A stretch of 64,000 nucleotides of DNA from ZC4RG20 sp963702105 (lineage in GTDB: Bacteria; Pseudomonadota; Gammaproteobacteria; Steroidobacterales; Rariloculaceae). Below are positions 50,586-58,509 of the stretch, in pieces. A program made the position numbers and the translations under genes. Where the stretch lies: positions 5,208,001 to 5,272,000 of the forward strand of contig OY969712.1 of assembly GCA_963702105.1 (NCBI GenBank), in the 5' to 3' direction. A model generated the notes under the pieces. That model worked only from the letters and a program-made list of their open reading frames with translations, ran no database searches and was not told where the DNA came from. Within the stretch, counting starts at the first letter, position 1; each line of letters begins with the position of its first letter.

Positions 50586-50986
50586 AGATGACGACACGAA
50601 AGATGCGACTTTCTCTGGGCGGCGCTTTCCTCGCCGCGGCCGGCGTTCTGGGTTTCGCCGGCGCGGCCGGCGCCCATCACTCCTTCGCACCGTTTCAAAT
50701 GGAGCAGACGAAGACCGTCAAGGGCGAGGTCGTCGAGTTCCAGTGGACGAACCCGCACACTTGGACGTGGATCAACGTCAAGGGCGAGGACGGCAAGGTC
50801 ACTCGCTGGGGGCTGGAAGGCATGAGCCCGAATTTCCTCGGGCGCCGCGGCTGGACGCGGCATACGCTGAAGCCCGGCGACGAGGTCACGTGCGTGATCC
50901 ATCCGATGAAGAACGGCCAGCCCGGCGGCGAGCTCGTCAAGGTCATCCTTGCGGACGGGACCCAGAAGGTCATGTTCGGCAAGTGA
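50582..50986 (+). CDS. DUF6152 secreted protein
   Basis: 134 residues. Signal peptide with hydrophobic core (GGAFLAAAGVLGFAGAAGA), mature N-terminus HHSFAPFQMEQTKTVKGEVVEFQWTNPH, then a small beta-rich domain with WGLEGMSPNFLGRRGW. This is the DUF6152 pattern. The HHSF mature start could bind metal, an unsupported guess. Commonly coupled with the preceding gene type, as here. Confidence 0.82.
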   Translation: MKMTTRKMRLSLGGAFLAAAGVLGFAGAAGAHHSFAPFQMEQTKTVKGEVVEFQWTNPHTWTWINVKGEDGKVTRWGLEGMSPNFLGRRGWTRHTLKPGDEVTCVIHPMKNGQPGGELVKVILADGTQKVMFGK

Positions 50987-51297
50987 CGCGCTCGGGGGCC
51001 GCGGCCGAGGCCGAGGTTCTGGAGCGGTTCGCGCGGGCCGTCGCGGCGTTCGATCGCGGCGCCTGCGCAGAAGAGGCGACGGCCGAGCTCACGCCCGATC
51101 TCTACGCGGCGCTCCCCGACGGGCTCGTCAAGGAGGCCGTCCGCGCGGCGTTCGTGCATCTCGCTGCCGATCCGCCGCGCGCCGGCCGCGAAGCCGCGGT
51201 GCGCGCCGCGGTCGCGGGGCTCGCGAGACTCGCGGGCCGGGCAGACCTCGTGATGCTTTCGGAGGCGTTTCCCGGCAAACGCGGCGACGACCCATGA
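50983..51297 (+). CDS. Small hypothetical protein
   Basis: 104 residues, GTG start overlapping the previous stop (GTGA). Ala-rich and helical (VLERFARAVAAFDRG, AAVRAAVAGLARLAGRADLV). No signal peptide or known motif. Supported mainly by translational coupling and by the next gene starting 13 bases after its stop. Confidence 0.6.
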   Translation: MTRSGAAAEAEVLERFARAVAAFDRGACAEEATAELTPDLYAALPDGLVKEAVRAAFVHLAADPPRAGREAAVRAAVAGLARLAGRADLVMLSEAFPGKRGDDP

Positions 51298-51309
51298 ACG
51301 GATGAAGGC

Positions 51310-51969
51310 ATGAACGTCCTGTTCGATCTCGACGGCACTCTGACGGACCCCAGGGAAGGCATCGTGGCCTGCTTTCGCCACACGCTCGCCGCCTTGCGTC
51401 TGCCGGTGCCGCCCGACACCGACCTCGAACGTTACATCGGTCCGCCGCTTCGCGACGCGCTGCGCGACCTGCTGCCCGTCGGGTCCGGCCCGCCCCATCT
51501 TGAGGCCGCCGTCCGCGTCTATCGCGAGCGCTTCGGAAGCGTCGGTCTATTCGAGAACGCCGTGTTCGAAGGCATCCCCGAGAGCCTCGACTGTCTGGCT
51601 CGCCGCCGCCTGCGGCTTTTCGTTGCGACCTCGAAGCCGCGCGTCTTCGCCGAGCGCATCCTCGAGCGCTTCGGGTTGGCGCAGCATTTCGAGGGCGTCT
51701 ACGGCAGCGAGCTCGACGGCCGGCTTTCGTACAAGGACGAGCTCATCGGGTACGTGCTCGCGGACGCGAAGCTGGACCCGGAAGAGACGCTCATGGTCGG
51801 CGACCGCGAGCACGACGCGCTCGGCGCCGTGGCGAACGGCGTATGTCCCGTCGGCGTGCTCTGGGGCTTCGGTTCCCGCGAAGAGCTGCTGGCCGCCGGT
51901 GTCCAGCGGCTCTTCGAGGTCCCGTCGGCGCTCGCGGCCATCGGCGAGTGCCTTGCCGATGGCCGGTAG
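51310..51969 (+). CDS. HAD-family phosphatase, phosphoglycolate-phosphatase-like
   Basis: 219 residues. HAD motifs: nucleophile DLDGTLTDP, motif II (LFVATSKPR), Lys in LSYKDELIGY, and acidic MVGDREHDALGA. A small helical cap after residue 20 gives subclass IA, like Gph. GVLWGFGSREELLAAG is typical of Gph relatives. Substrate uncertain. Confidence 0.87.
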   Translation: MNVLFDLDGTLTDPREGIVACFRHTLAALRLPVPPDTDLERYIGPPLRDALRDLLPVGSGPPHLEAAVRVYRERFGSVGLFENAVFEGIPESLDCLARRRLRLFVATSKPRVFAERILERFGLAQHFEGVYGSELDGRLSYKDELIGYVLADAKLDPEETLMVGDREHDALGAVANGVCPVGVLWGFGSREELLAAGVQRLFEVPSALAAIGECLADGR

Positions 51970-52066
51970 CGAGATACGCTACTAGTTGGCGCGGATCGCC
52001 ATGGCTTCGTTGCGAGGGGCGTGCTGCAAAACAGTTAAGGCTTTGATTGTTATGGATATGCGTCCT

Positions 52067-52082
52067 TGGCACGGTATTGGCA
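52067..52082 (+). promoter_or_regulatory. Candidate sigma-54 promoter
   Basis: TGGCACGGTATTGGCA has GG and GC elements ten bases apart, as in -24/-12 promoters, with one change (TGGC for TTGC) at the -12 box. It lies 48 bases upstream of the ATG at 52130. No activator gene is adjacent. Confidence 0.45.
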
Positions 52083-52129
52083 TTGGCACCTTCGAGAAAC
52101 ACCGCCCTGACCACTGTCGGGAGTCCAAA

Positions 52130-52450
52130 ATGAAAATCCTCAGCGTGCTGATCGTCATCGTCGCCGTGTGGCTCGGCTTCGTCGTGCTCGTTCCGCTGCT
52201 CGGCGCCGCGCTCGCGGTCGCGATCCCGCTCGGCGGCTTCGTGATCTGGCTGCTGCCGATCCTCATCATCGCGGCTTCCGATAGAACCTCCGGCGCGGAA
52301 AAGCTGGCCTGGATACTGGCCATCGTCTTCCTTTCGTGGTTCGCGTGGATTTTCTACTTCCTGTTCGCGCCGATCGCCGGCCGGCACCGCGACCGGCGCT
52401 ATCCCGATTACCGCGAGTACCGGTCGTACCGTTCTTATCGGTCCTACTGA
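52130..52450 (+). CDS. Small membrane protein with PLDc_N-type helices
   Basis: 106 residues. Two or three hydrophobic segments (ILSVLIVIVAVWLGFVVLVPLL, VAIPLGGFVIWLLPILII, LAWILAIVFLSWFAWIFYFL) followed by a short basic/tyrosine tail made of YRSY repeats. The AEKLAWILAIVFLSWFAWIFYFLF part resembles the cardiolipin-synthase N-terminal region. Function unknown; precedes the DUF454 gene by 12 bases. Confidence 0.75.
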   Translation: MKILSVLIVIVAVWLGFVVLVPLLGAALAVAIPLGGFVIWLLPILIIAASDRTSGAEKLAWILAIVFLSWFAWIFYFLFAPIAGRHRDRRYPDYREYRSYRSYRSY

Positions 52451-52462
52451 GCGAGGCGTTCG

Positions 52463-52831
52463 ATGAAGGCAGCCGTCGGACCGGCCAAGAGCGGGCTCTC
52501 GAAGCTTACTGCGTCGGTCGTCATTCTCGTGTGCCTCGTGCTCGGCGTCCTCGGCCTCGTGCTGCCGATCGCGCCCGGTCTGGTCTTTCTGCTCGCCGCC
52601 GCCGCCGTCGCCGCGAGAACGTTTCCGTGCGCAGACGGGTGGCTGCGACGAAACCGGACCATCAGGGGTTACCTCGACAAGACCGACCCGTTTCTCGAGC
52701 TGTCGTTGGCCGACAAGCTCAAAGTGGCCGCGTTGATGTGTCTCAAGGGGCTCGTAGACAGTCTCGCTATCGTCGCTCGATGCGGCGCCAAAATCTACGC
52801 GCGCTTGGCGGACAGAGGCGCGCACCGGTAA
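52463..52831 (+). CDS. DUF454 (YbaN-like) membrane protein
   Basis: 122 residues. One hydrophobic region LGVLGLVLPIAPGLVFLLAAAAVAA followed by RTFPCADGWLRRNRTIRGYL, the DUF454 pattern (aromatic/Ser-rich loop after the first helices, then the RNR...I..YL segment). Function unknown; inner membrane. Confidence 0.8.
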   Translation: MKAAVGPAKSGLSKLTASVVILVCLVLGVLGLVLPIAPGLVFLLAAAAVAARTFPCADGWLRRNRTIRGYLDKTDPFLELSLADKLKVAALMCLKGLVDSLAIVARCGAKIYARLADRGAHR

Positions 52832-52894
52832 CCGGGCGCGATAGCCGCCGCGGTTGCCTTGCGGTCGCGCGCGTCTGGCGTAGAGTCTGGGCTC

Positions 52895-53395
52895 ATGGAA
52901 GGCCGGATTTTCTCCATCGGCTACCAGGAGCGGAGCCTGGCGGACTTTCTGGAGCTGCTCGCGGCGCATTCGGTGCACGTGCTCGTCGACGTGCGCGAGA
53001 CGCCTTGGAGCCGCAGAAGCGAGTACTGCAAGGACGCCTTGACGTTTCGGCTGCGCGAGATCGGTATCGAGTACGTGCACGCCAAATACGCCGGGAATCC
53101 GCGGGCGATCAGGCGCGGGGCCGAAGGTCACGCCGACTGTTTGCATGCCTATGCGAAGTATCTCTCCCGCAACCCGTCGATCGTGACGGAGTTGGACGAG
53201 GCGCTCGGCGGGCGCGTGCGCTCGGGGCAGAACGTCTGTCTGCTTTGCTACGAGCGCCATCCGGACGACTGCCATCGCACGATCCTCATCGGGGCGTGGA
53301 CGGCCGGCCGCGATTGGTCGCCCGACGTCGTGCACTTGGCCCCCGACGGGGCGCGGCGTCTCATCGAACCCGACCGCACAAGCAATGCCCGATGA
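52895..53395 (+). CDS. DUF488 protein
   Basis: 166 residues. IFSIGYQERSLADFLELLAAHSVHVLVDVRETPWSR and LLCYERHPDDCHRTIL, with the conserved Cys-His pair, define DUF488. The fold is related to rhodanese-like/phosphatase domains; role unknown. The ATG at 52895 is at the start of the family alignment. Confidence 0.87.
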   Translation: MEGRIFSIGYQERSLADFLELLAAHSVHVLVDVRETPWSRRSEYCKDALTFRLREIGIEYVHAKYAGNPRAIRRGAEGHADCLHAYAKYLSRNPSIVTELDEALGGRVRSGQNVCLLCYERHPDDCHRTILIGAWTAGRDWSPDVVHLAPDGARRLIEPDRTSNAR

Positions 53396-53398
53396 AGT

Positions 53399-53719
53399 AT
53401 GTCGTGTCCGGGGTATGAGCGCTCAGCGGGACTCGCGGCCGCCGTCGGCCGGCGCTTCTGGCGCCGATGGCGATCGCACGAGCTGCTGTGGGGGACCCAT
53501 TACGAGCGATTCTGGCCGCAGTGGATGGTTTGGCGAAAGGAAGACGCTCTGATTTGGTGGGTACTCACGCAGTGCGGCAACCAACGCCGTAAGATGCTTG
53601 CATACGCAATGGACCCGAAGTGGGCTCACATTCGGTTCATTCGGCTGACGAGTCGCACCGAAATCGAGCGGTTCGCCACGGCGGTCGAGTCCGAGGCGGC
53701 GGCGGAGGCTCCGCGCTAG
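53399..53719 (+). CDS. Hypothetical protein
   Basis: 106 residues, starting four bases after the DUF488 stop. Rich in Trp and Arg (RRFWRRWRSHELLW, RFWPQWMVWRKEDALIWWVLTQ), with RRKMLAYAMDPKWAHIRFIRL. The residue pattern looks like a real folded protein rather than a chance frame, but I do not recognise a family. Confidence 0.55.
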   Translation: MSCPGYERSAGLAAAVGRRFWRRWRSHELLWGTHYERFWPQWMVWRKEDALIWWVLTQCGNQRRKMLAYAMDPKWAHIRFIRLTSRTEIERFATAVESEAAAEAPR

Positions 53720-53884
53720 TCGCAAGCTGCGGACGGGCCCCGACCTTGGAGCCCCCACTGCAGCGGCCGCAGGGACGGGTCACTATTTGGAGTGAGCCGA
53801 ACGCCGAACGCGCTTATCCCTGCCCTGGCGCGTTATAGGAATTCGCGCGGCCCGTCTTTTCGCTTTCGGGCGACCTACGCATCT

Positions 53885-54409
53885 CTACGCAGGCCGAGTC
53901 CGCAGCGGGCCCTCGTAATCGCGCTTTCCAAGCGGCACGCCGCGGGCACGGAGGATGTCGTATGCCGTGACGGCGTGGAAATAGAAGTTAGGCAGCGAAA
54001 AGGAAAGAATAAAAGTCTCCGACGTGAAGGCTAGCCTTCGCGGGCCGATCTGAAGGTCCAGGTCCTTGCCCGCCCAGCTGTCGACCTCGTCGGGCGTGAA
54101 CGCCTCCAGCGCCGCTTCCGCCTTGCCGATCATGGCCTGCAAATCGGCGAACGGAACCGGTCCGACAAGCGCCGGGGGGGCGAACACGCCGGTTTTCACG
54201 GCCTGCAGCCCCCAGACGGAATGATGCCACGCCGCTTCGATCTGGAAATGGAACGGCGCCATATCGTCGAAAAGCCGGGCGTGAACGAAATCATTCGGGT
54301 CCGCGTGCGTGTCGGCACAGTGTCTGGCCGCGCGGTCCAGAAAGCCCCCGACGGCTTTCACGGTCTGCAGGAATGTCAGCACACTTAGGTCGTATAGCGA
54401 TGTCGCCAC
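53885..54409 (-). CDS. DUF1993 protein
   Basis: 174 residues from the GTG at 54409, which follows AAGGAAG. SLYDLSVLTFLQTVKAVGGFLDRAARHC, LFDDMAPFHFQIEAAWHHSVWG, FTPDEVDSW and NFYFHAVTAYDILRARGVPLGKRDY identify the family (a DinB-like four-helix bundle). Function unknown. The open frame continues upstream to 54475 but without family similarity. Confidence 0.85.
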   Translation of the reverse strand: MATSLYDLSVLTFLQTVKAVGGFLDRAARHCADTHADPNDFVHARLFDDMAPFHFQIEAAWHHSVWGLQAVKTGVFAPPALVGPVPFADLQAMIGKAEAALEAFTPDEVDSWAGKDLDLQIGPRRLAFTSETFILSFSLPNFYFHAVTAYDILRARGVPLGKRDYEGPLRTRPA

Positions 54410-54417
54410 GGACTTCC

Positions 54418-54924
54418 TTACTTGAACCGGCCTGGTACGGTGCAGGGCGGGGCTTGCGTCGTTGCGAAGGGACAAAGCGCAATCTGCCGGACACCGCCGA
54501 TCCCGCTTTGCCTACACACCGTCAGTTTCCGGGACGTACCAATGTCCGAGTCAGTTCGATTCCGCAAACCCCAGATCGGCCCGAAATATAGCACCTGAAC
54601 GTCGGCCTCCCGGCGCACTTTCTCCGTTAAAGGGCGTTCACCAAACCCCTTCCGCTCTACGCCCCCGCGGCGCTTTCGAACCCCTTGGAGACGCGACGAA
54701 GCCGCTCCCCCATCGGCAACACGAAGAATACGGCCATCCCGCTTCGAGATGTCCGCCTCTGCAATCCCGCCAAAGGCACCACGCGGCAAGTCCTTGCCCA
54801 TGACGGTCCACACATCCCCGTTCAGAGTGACCTTGAAGGGCTTCTCCGATTCGATCTGCGCCTGGCCGTAAGGCGGAATCCACACGGCTTCCGCAATCCG
54901 ACTGGCCGTATCCGCGTCCGGCAC
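54418..54924 (-). pseudogene. NTF2-fold immunity-protein-like remnant
   Basis: The first 70 residues (DADTASRIAEAVWIPPYG, SEKPFKVTLNGDVWTVMGK, GGIAEADISKRDGRILRV) match NTF2-fold immunity proteins (YbbC/YhhH type), which normally end near the DGRILRV segment. Here the frame runs on for another 95 residues of unrelated Arg/Gly-rich sequence, and the normal N-terminal part including any signal is missing: an in-frame TAG at 54958 separates it from the gene upstream, and only a GTG is available as start. A degraded or truncated gene is the most likely reading. Confidence 0.55.
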
Positions 54925-54957
54925 GAACCCATATTGGGGAATGTATGTCTCGTTCGA

Positions 54958-55590
54958 CTAAGGCCCCGCCGTCTGAGCAGACTTCAGCGCCGTAGACGAC
55001 GCAGCCCAGCCCTCGATAGGACCGTCTGCAATATCGTCCAAGCGCGGCAGTTGATGGCCCGTATGCGGATCGAAACTCGGTGCATACAGCGCCCAATGTG
55101 CGGAGCCGAACGAGTCCGTCGTTTCCGGAATAAAGAGATCCAGCTTATCGATGGCCGACCCGTCCCGTTGCAGCATTTCGATGATCAATAGCAGTCCGTC
55201 CGGCCCTGCTGCCTGTAGAAGCGAAAGGTCGGCCGGCTGTCGATACACCTTGCCGTCGACGAGGTCGTTACCGATAACTATTGCGTCCGGCGCGAATGAC
55301 CACGACACCCCACCGATCGTAACCTCTATCGATCCCGCTATGCCTGAGTACTGCATACCGGATACCGAGAACCCGGGAAGAGAATGCGCCTTACCGACGG
55401 CCCTGCTGAGACTGAGATTCACGACCGCCTTGAAGGAATCGCCAAGCGATAACTTGAAGATGGATTGGCTGGACGGTGTCGAGTCCGTCGTTCCTGAGAT
55501 AGTGATCGGCGCGGCGTGCGTTAAGCAAGGCAGCGAGATCAAGTAGCCGAGGTAGAAGGCCGTCATACCCGGGGCGACTGTGCCGGACAT
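54958..55590 (-). CDS. Predicted secreted protein of unknown function
   Basis: About 210 residues. Hydrophobic signal region (MTAFYLGYLISLPCLTHA) before APITISGTTDSTP; the rest is beta-rich with regular Gly/Ser (LSLGDSFKAVVNLSLSRA, GSIEVTIGGVSWSFAPDAIV, FIPETTDSFGSAHWALYAP). It looks like an exported protein; no C-terminal sorting signal. Start ATG 55590 or 55566. Base composition is lower in GC than the backbone. The following in-frame segment is the NTF2-like remnant. Confidence 0.65.
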   Translation of the reverse strand: MSGTVAPGMTAFYLGYLISLPCLTHAAPITISGTTDSTPSSQSIFKLSLGDSFKAVVNLSLSRAVGKAHSLPGFSVSGMQYSGIAGSIEVTIGGVSWSFAPDAIVIGNDLVDGKVYRQPADLSLLQAAGPDGLLLIIEMLQRDGSAIDKLDLFIPETTDSFGSAHWALYAPSFDPHTGHQLPRLDDIADGPIEGWAASSTALKSAQTAGP

Positions 55591-56117
55591 TCTCTCGCCG
55601 CGGACCGCATTGCGGTACAGTTCCGCCGCACGTCGATCGCCCGGAGGGCCAGCGGATACACCGAGTTTGGCTAGGAGCGTTAGCCACGGAGTCAGACGGT
55701 GAAATTTCATTCCCCCCCCCCAAGGCATGGACGCATCGATGGAACGAATGACATCGCCTTTAGGCTGCTTCGGGTCGAAGGCGGCCGTTCGTGAGGCGCT
55801 ACCGCAAGGCGGAGCGGCTGTCCGCTCTTGCGTCATCCCCGGCAGCTCGAATTCCCACTTCTCCGTTTCACATGGCTACCTTCCAGACGGTATATGCCGT
55901 CAGCGAACGGCTCGTTCTGGGCCGGCGCGACCGTTGGGCCGCCTCGCCAGCGTCCGACCAGGGGGGCGCCATGGGCCGGGCGCGGCTGCAAGGACACATC
56001 GTTCTCCGGCCCCGGTTTGGCTTATCATTGTGGGGCAGGCCGAATTTTATTAGATAGCTCCGATTTTATTAGACACCGCCTTCGGCTGCTAACTTCTAAC
56101 TCGTTGATTTTATAGAC
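55591..56117. other. 527-base gap before tRNA-Arg, no gene seen
   Basis: Frames here have no recognisable protein. It contains a run of nine or more C near 55711 and, close to the tRNA, three similar AT-rich segments (CGAATTTTATTAGA at 56041, CCGATTTTATTAGA at 56060, TTGATTTTATAGA at 56104) that may include the tRNA promoter region. GC content falls here compared with the backbone. Confidence 0.5.
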
Positions 56118-56194
56118 GCGCCCGTAGCTCAGTTGGATAGAGTACCTGGCTTCGAACCAGGTGGTCGGGAGTTCGAATCTCTCCGGGCGCGCCA
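56118..56194 (+). tRNA. tRNA-Arg(TCG), probable attachment site
   Basis: 77 bases with encoded CCA. Acceptor GCGCCCG pairs with CGGGCGC; anticodon stem CCTGG/CCAGG encloses CTTCGAA, anticodon TCG; T arm GGGAGTTCGAATCTCTC. Accessory genes of different composition begin right after its 3' end, typical of integration into a tRNA gene. No second copy of the 3' end was found up to 64000. Confidence 0.95.
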
Positions 56195-56497
56195 TAAAAA
56201 CAATGAGTTAGACGGGTATGCGTTGTGCGCGCCCTTCTCGTGTAGACCGCGTGTAGGCGTTGCACAAGGCGGTTCACGCGCATTATCGCGGGGCCCCCTT
56301 CAGGTCCTGTAGAAATGCCCTCCCTACTCCGACGCTTGACCGCATTCCCCAGTGGGTGCGGCATTGTTTAAGAATCACCTAGCTGTTGCCTCTGCCTTAC
56401 CGAATGCCAGACCCACTGTGTATAGTTGCGCCCACAAAAGGCGGAAAATCCAATCGAATAGTTCAGTGTGAACTTGCTAGGCGGCAGAGAGGCGAAA
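56195..56497. other. 303-base gap after tRNA-Arg
   Basis: No gene. An AT-rich TATAGT at 56420-56425 could be a -10 element for the gene at 56498, but no good -35 is present. The reverse-strand frame over the tRNA is an artefact of tRNA sequence. Confidence 0.5.
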
Positions 56498-57493
56498 ATG
56501 TCTGAGATAAAGAACTGTTTCGTCATCTCCCCAATAGGAGAAGCCGACTCTGAAATTCGGAAACGTGCAGATCAAATCCTCCGGCATGTGATAAGGCCGG
56601 CTGTTGCTGCGGCCGGTTATACTGCAGTTCGAGCGGACGAGATTGATAAGCCAGGAATAATTACCAGTCAAGTAATTCAGCATGTTGTGAATGACCCGCT
56701 GGTTATTGCCGACTTGACTGATAGAAATCCGAATGTCTTCTACGAACTCGCGATACGGCATGCCCTGCGGAAGCCGCTCGTACAACTCATTAAGAAAGGC
56801 GAACGTATCCCTTTCGACGTGGCCGGCACCAGGACGATTCAGGTCGACAATCACGATTTAGATAGCGTTGAAGGAGCCAAGAAAGAGATAACCACTCAAA
56901 TCCAAAGCCTGGAAAGGGACCCGTCTGACTTAGAGACTCCAATATCGGTCTCTCTAGACCTGCAGATACTTCGGCAAAGCGAGAAGCCGGAAGAGCGATC
57001 CCTTGCCGACCTCGTGGCATTAGTTTCAGAGCTTCGATCAGCGCTAGGTAGGATAGATACGCGAATCGGGGGAGGAGACGACACCGGGATATTGGACGAA
57101 ATCTCATCCATGCTCAAGGCGTTGGTACGCCGTGGCGCGCACGTCGATCGACCAAGCGGAAGTGCGGCCGCAAGATTACGACGTTTGCGTCCCGACGTAC
57201 TGCGAGAGCTTACGCTAGGTGGTCCTGGCCGGAAGTCTGCCCGGTCGATACTAATCGTGGCGAGTATGGTTCGAGACTTCGTACCTTGGCTGTATGACAT
57301 TGGAGTCGAAGCATATCGGGCGGTTGAGAGCAACGCGTCGAATGCCGGCGACTCTGTTCGAGAGTTCTTGAATACGGTCGAATACGCGATCCAGGGCCCG
57401 GCAGGAAGTTATCTTATGAGCGACCGACAGCGATACACTTTGTGGGAGCAGCTGGAGCCGCTTATGTGGGATGTCAGGCAATCGATTTCCTAG
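56498..57493 (+). CDS. TIR/nucleoside-deoxyribosyltransferase-like protein, candidate defence effector
   Basis: 331 residues. The first 130 residues (CFVISPIGEADSEIRKRADQ, AGYTAVRADEIDKPGIITSQ, VIADLTDRNPNVFYELAIRHA, KPLVQLIKKGERIPFDV) match a nucleotide-binding domain related to TIR and deoxyribosyltransferase folds that is common in defence islands; the Glu in FYELAIRHA is the candidate catalytic residue. The C-terminal 200 residues are helical with a low-similarity region. Start ATG 56498 has an AGAGAGG site. NAD cleavage is a hypothesis only. Converges with mrr. Confidence 0.72.
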   Translation: MSEIKNCFVISPIGEADSEIRKRADQILRHVIRPAVAAAGYTAVRADEIDKPGIITSQVIQHVVNDPLVIADLTDRNPNVFYELAIRHALRKPLVQLIKKGERIPFDVAGTRTIQVDNHDLDSVEGAKKEITTQIQSLERDPSDLETPISVSLDLQILRQSEKPEERSLADLVALVSELRSALGRIDTRIGGGDDTGILDEISSMLKALVRRGAHVDRPSGSAAARLRRLRPDVLRELTLGGPGRKSARSILIVASMVRDFVPWLYDIGVEAYRAVESNASNAGDSVREFLNTVEYAIQGPAGSYLMSDRQRYTLWEQLEPLMWDVRQSIS

Positions 57494-57539
57494 TGGCCGG
57501 ACTCAATCGCTGAGTTTGGAGTTCGCTGGTCGCTCGAAA

Positions 57540-58470
57540 CTACTCGCCCTCGAAATAGTCAGAGTCGACTCGCTTCAACTCGTACGTGCCAACTAGGCTG
57601 ACCCCTACGTTGTGGTCAACCATCAAGGTCGAGAGTCGTTCGCCGTCGATTAAGATAACCTTGGAGTCGATCAGCTTAGCGTACTCGTACGCGTCGCGCG
57701 AAAACTGAGAGGTGGTAATGAATACTCCCTTGCGCGCCCGCTGGCCTTGTAGGGCCCCAGCGAATTTTTGTATCTCTGGGCGTCCGACGGTCGCGTCCCA
57801 GCGCTTCGCCTGAACGTAGATGACGTCGAGACCGAGTTTGTCCTCATTGATGATGCCGTCGATTCCTTCATCTCCGCTCCGGCCGATTGCACGGCCTGCG
57901 TCCCGTCGTGACCCGCCGTATCCCATTTTTACCAGAGACGTCAATCACGAGCCGCTCAAAGAAGGCCGGCGAGGCGGCTCTGACCTGGTCCAATAGCTCG
58001 GCTTCCAAGTTGGCTCTTACCTTGGCGTAGGCGGTCGCCAACGCGTCTTCCGGTGTTGCCTCGGCTGTCTCGGCCTCCGAACTTTGGGAATGGAGTGGAC
58101 CCTCCTCGCTTTGTGGTTTCTCGCGTCGGCGAGACCTAAAGTCCCGAAACGACTGATACCGGTCCAGCAACGGCACGTCAATTCTGCCCGGCTTCTCCGA
58201 TAACAGCTTTCGGCCCGCCTCGGTGATCTGAAATTCACCGCGCTTCGTGGACCGCAGCAGACCAGCCTGCTTGAGATAAGTGCGAGCCCAACCGACCCTA
58301 TTGTCGAAAATGGGCGCGGTACCACTCGGCAAGAGCTCCGCGCGTTCCGTGTCAGAGATACCGAAAATGGAGGCCAGCTGTTCGACCGCGTCGCGAAACC
58401 GGTGCTCTTCGCCATCGCCGGAAAACTCCAGGAGAGGAAGCATCAACGTCTGATAATCTGGGATTGCCAA
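57540..58470 (-). CDS. mrr: Mrr-type restriction endonuclease, broken by a one-base insertion
   Basis: Type IV (modified-DNA) endonuclease of Mrr family. The N-terminal part has the winged-helix domain (PDYQTLMLPLLEF, RVGWARTYLKQAGLLRS, RGEFQITEAGRKLL) and the C-terminal part the PD-(D/E)xK nuclease: Asp in GDEGIDGII, QAK in YVQAKRWDATVGRPEIQKF, then GVFITTSQFSRDA. The halves lie in different frames; on the coding strand GACGTCTCTGG carries one extra T. Removal gives VIDV-LVKMGYGG and a 309-residue protein (E. coli Mrr 304). Last gene of a minus-strand run. Confidence 0.85.
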
Positions 58471-58509
58471 ATTCCCACACCTCTGTTCGGCGAGCTAGAC
58501 GACAAAGGG

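Noticed and set aside
56110..56364. Open frame on the minus strand across tRNA-Arg
   Set aside because: Its end (APGEIRTPDHLVRSQ) is the well-known false translation of the reverse strand of a tRNA.
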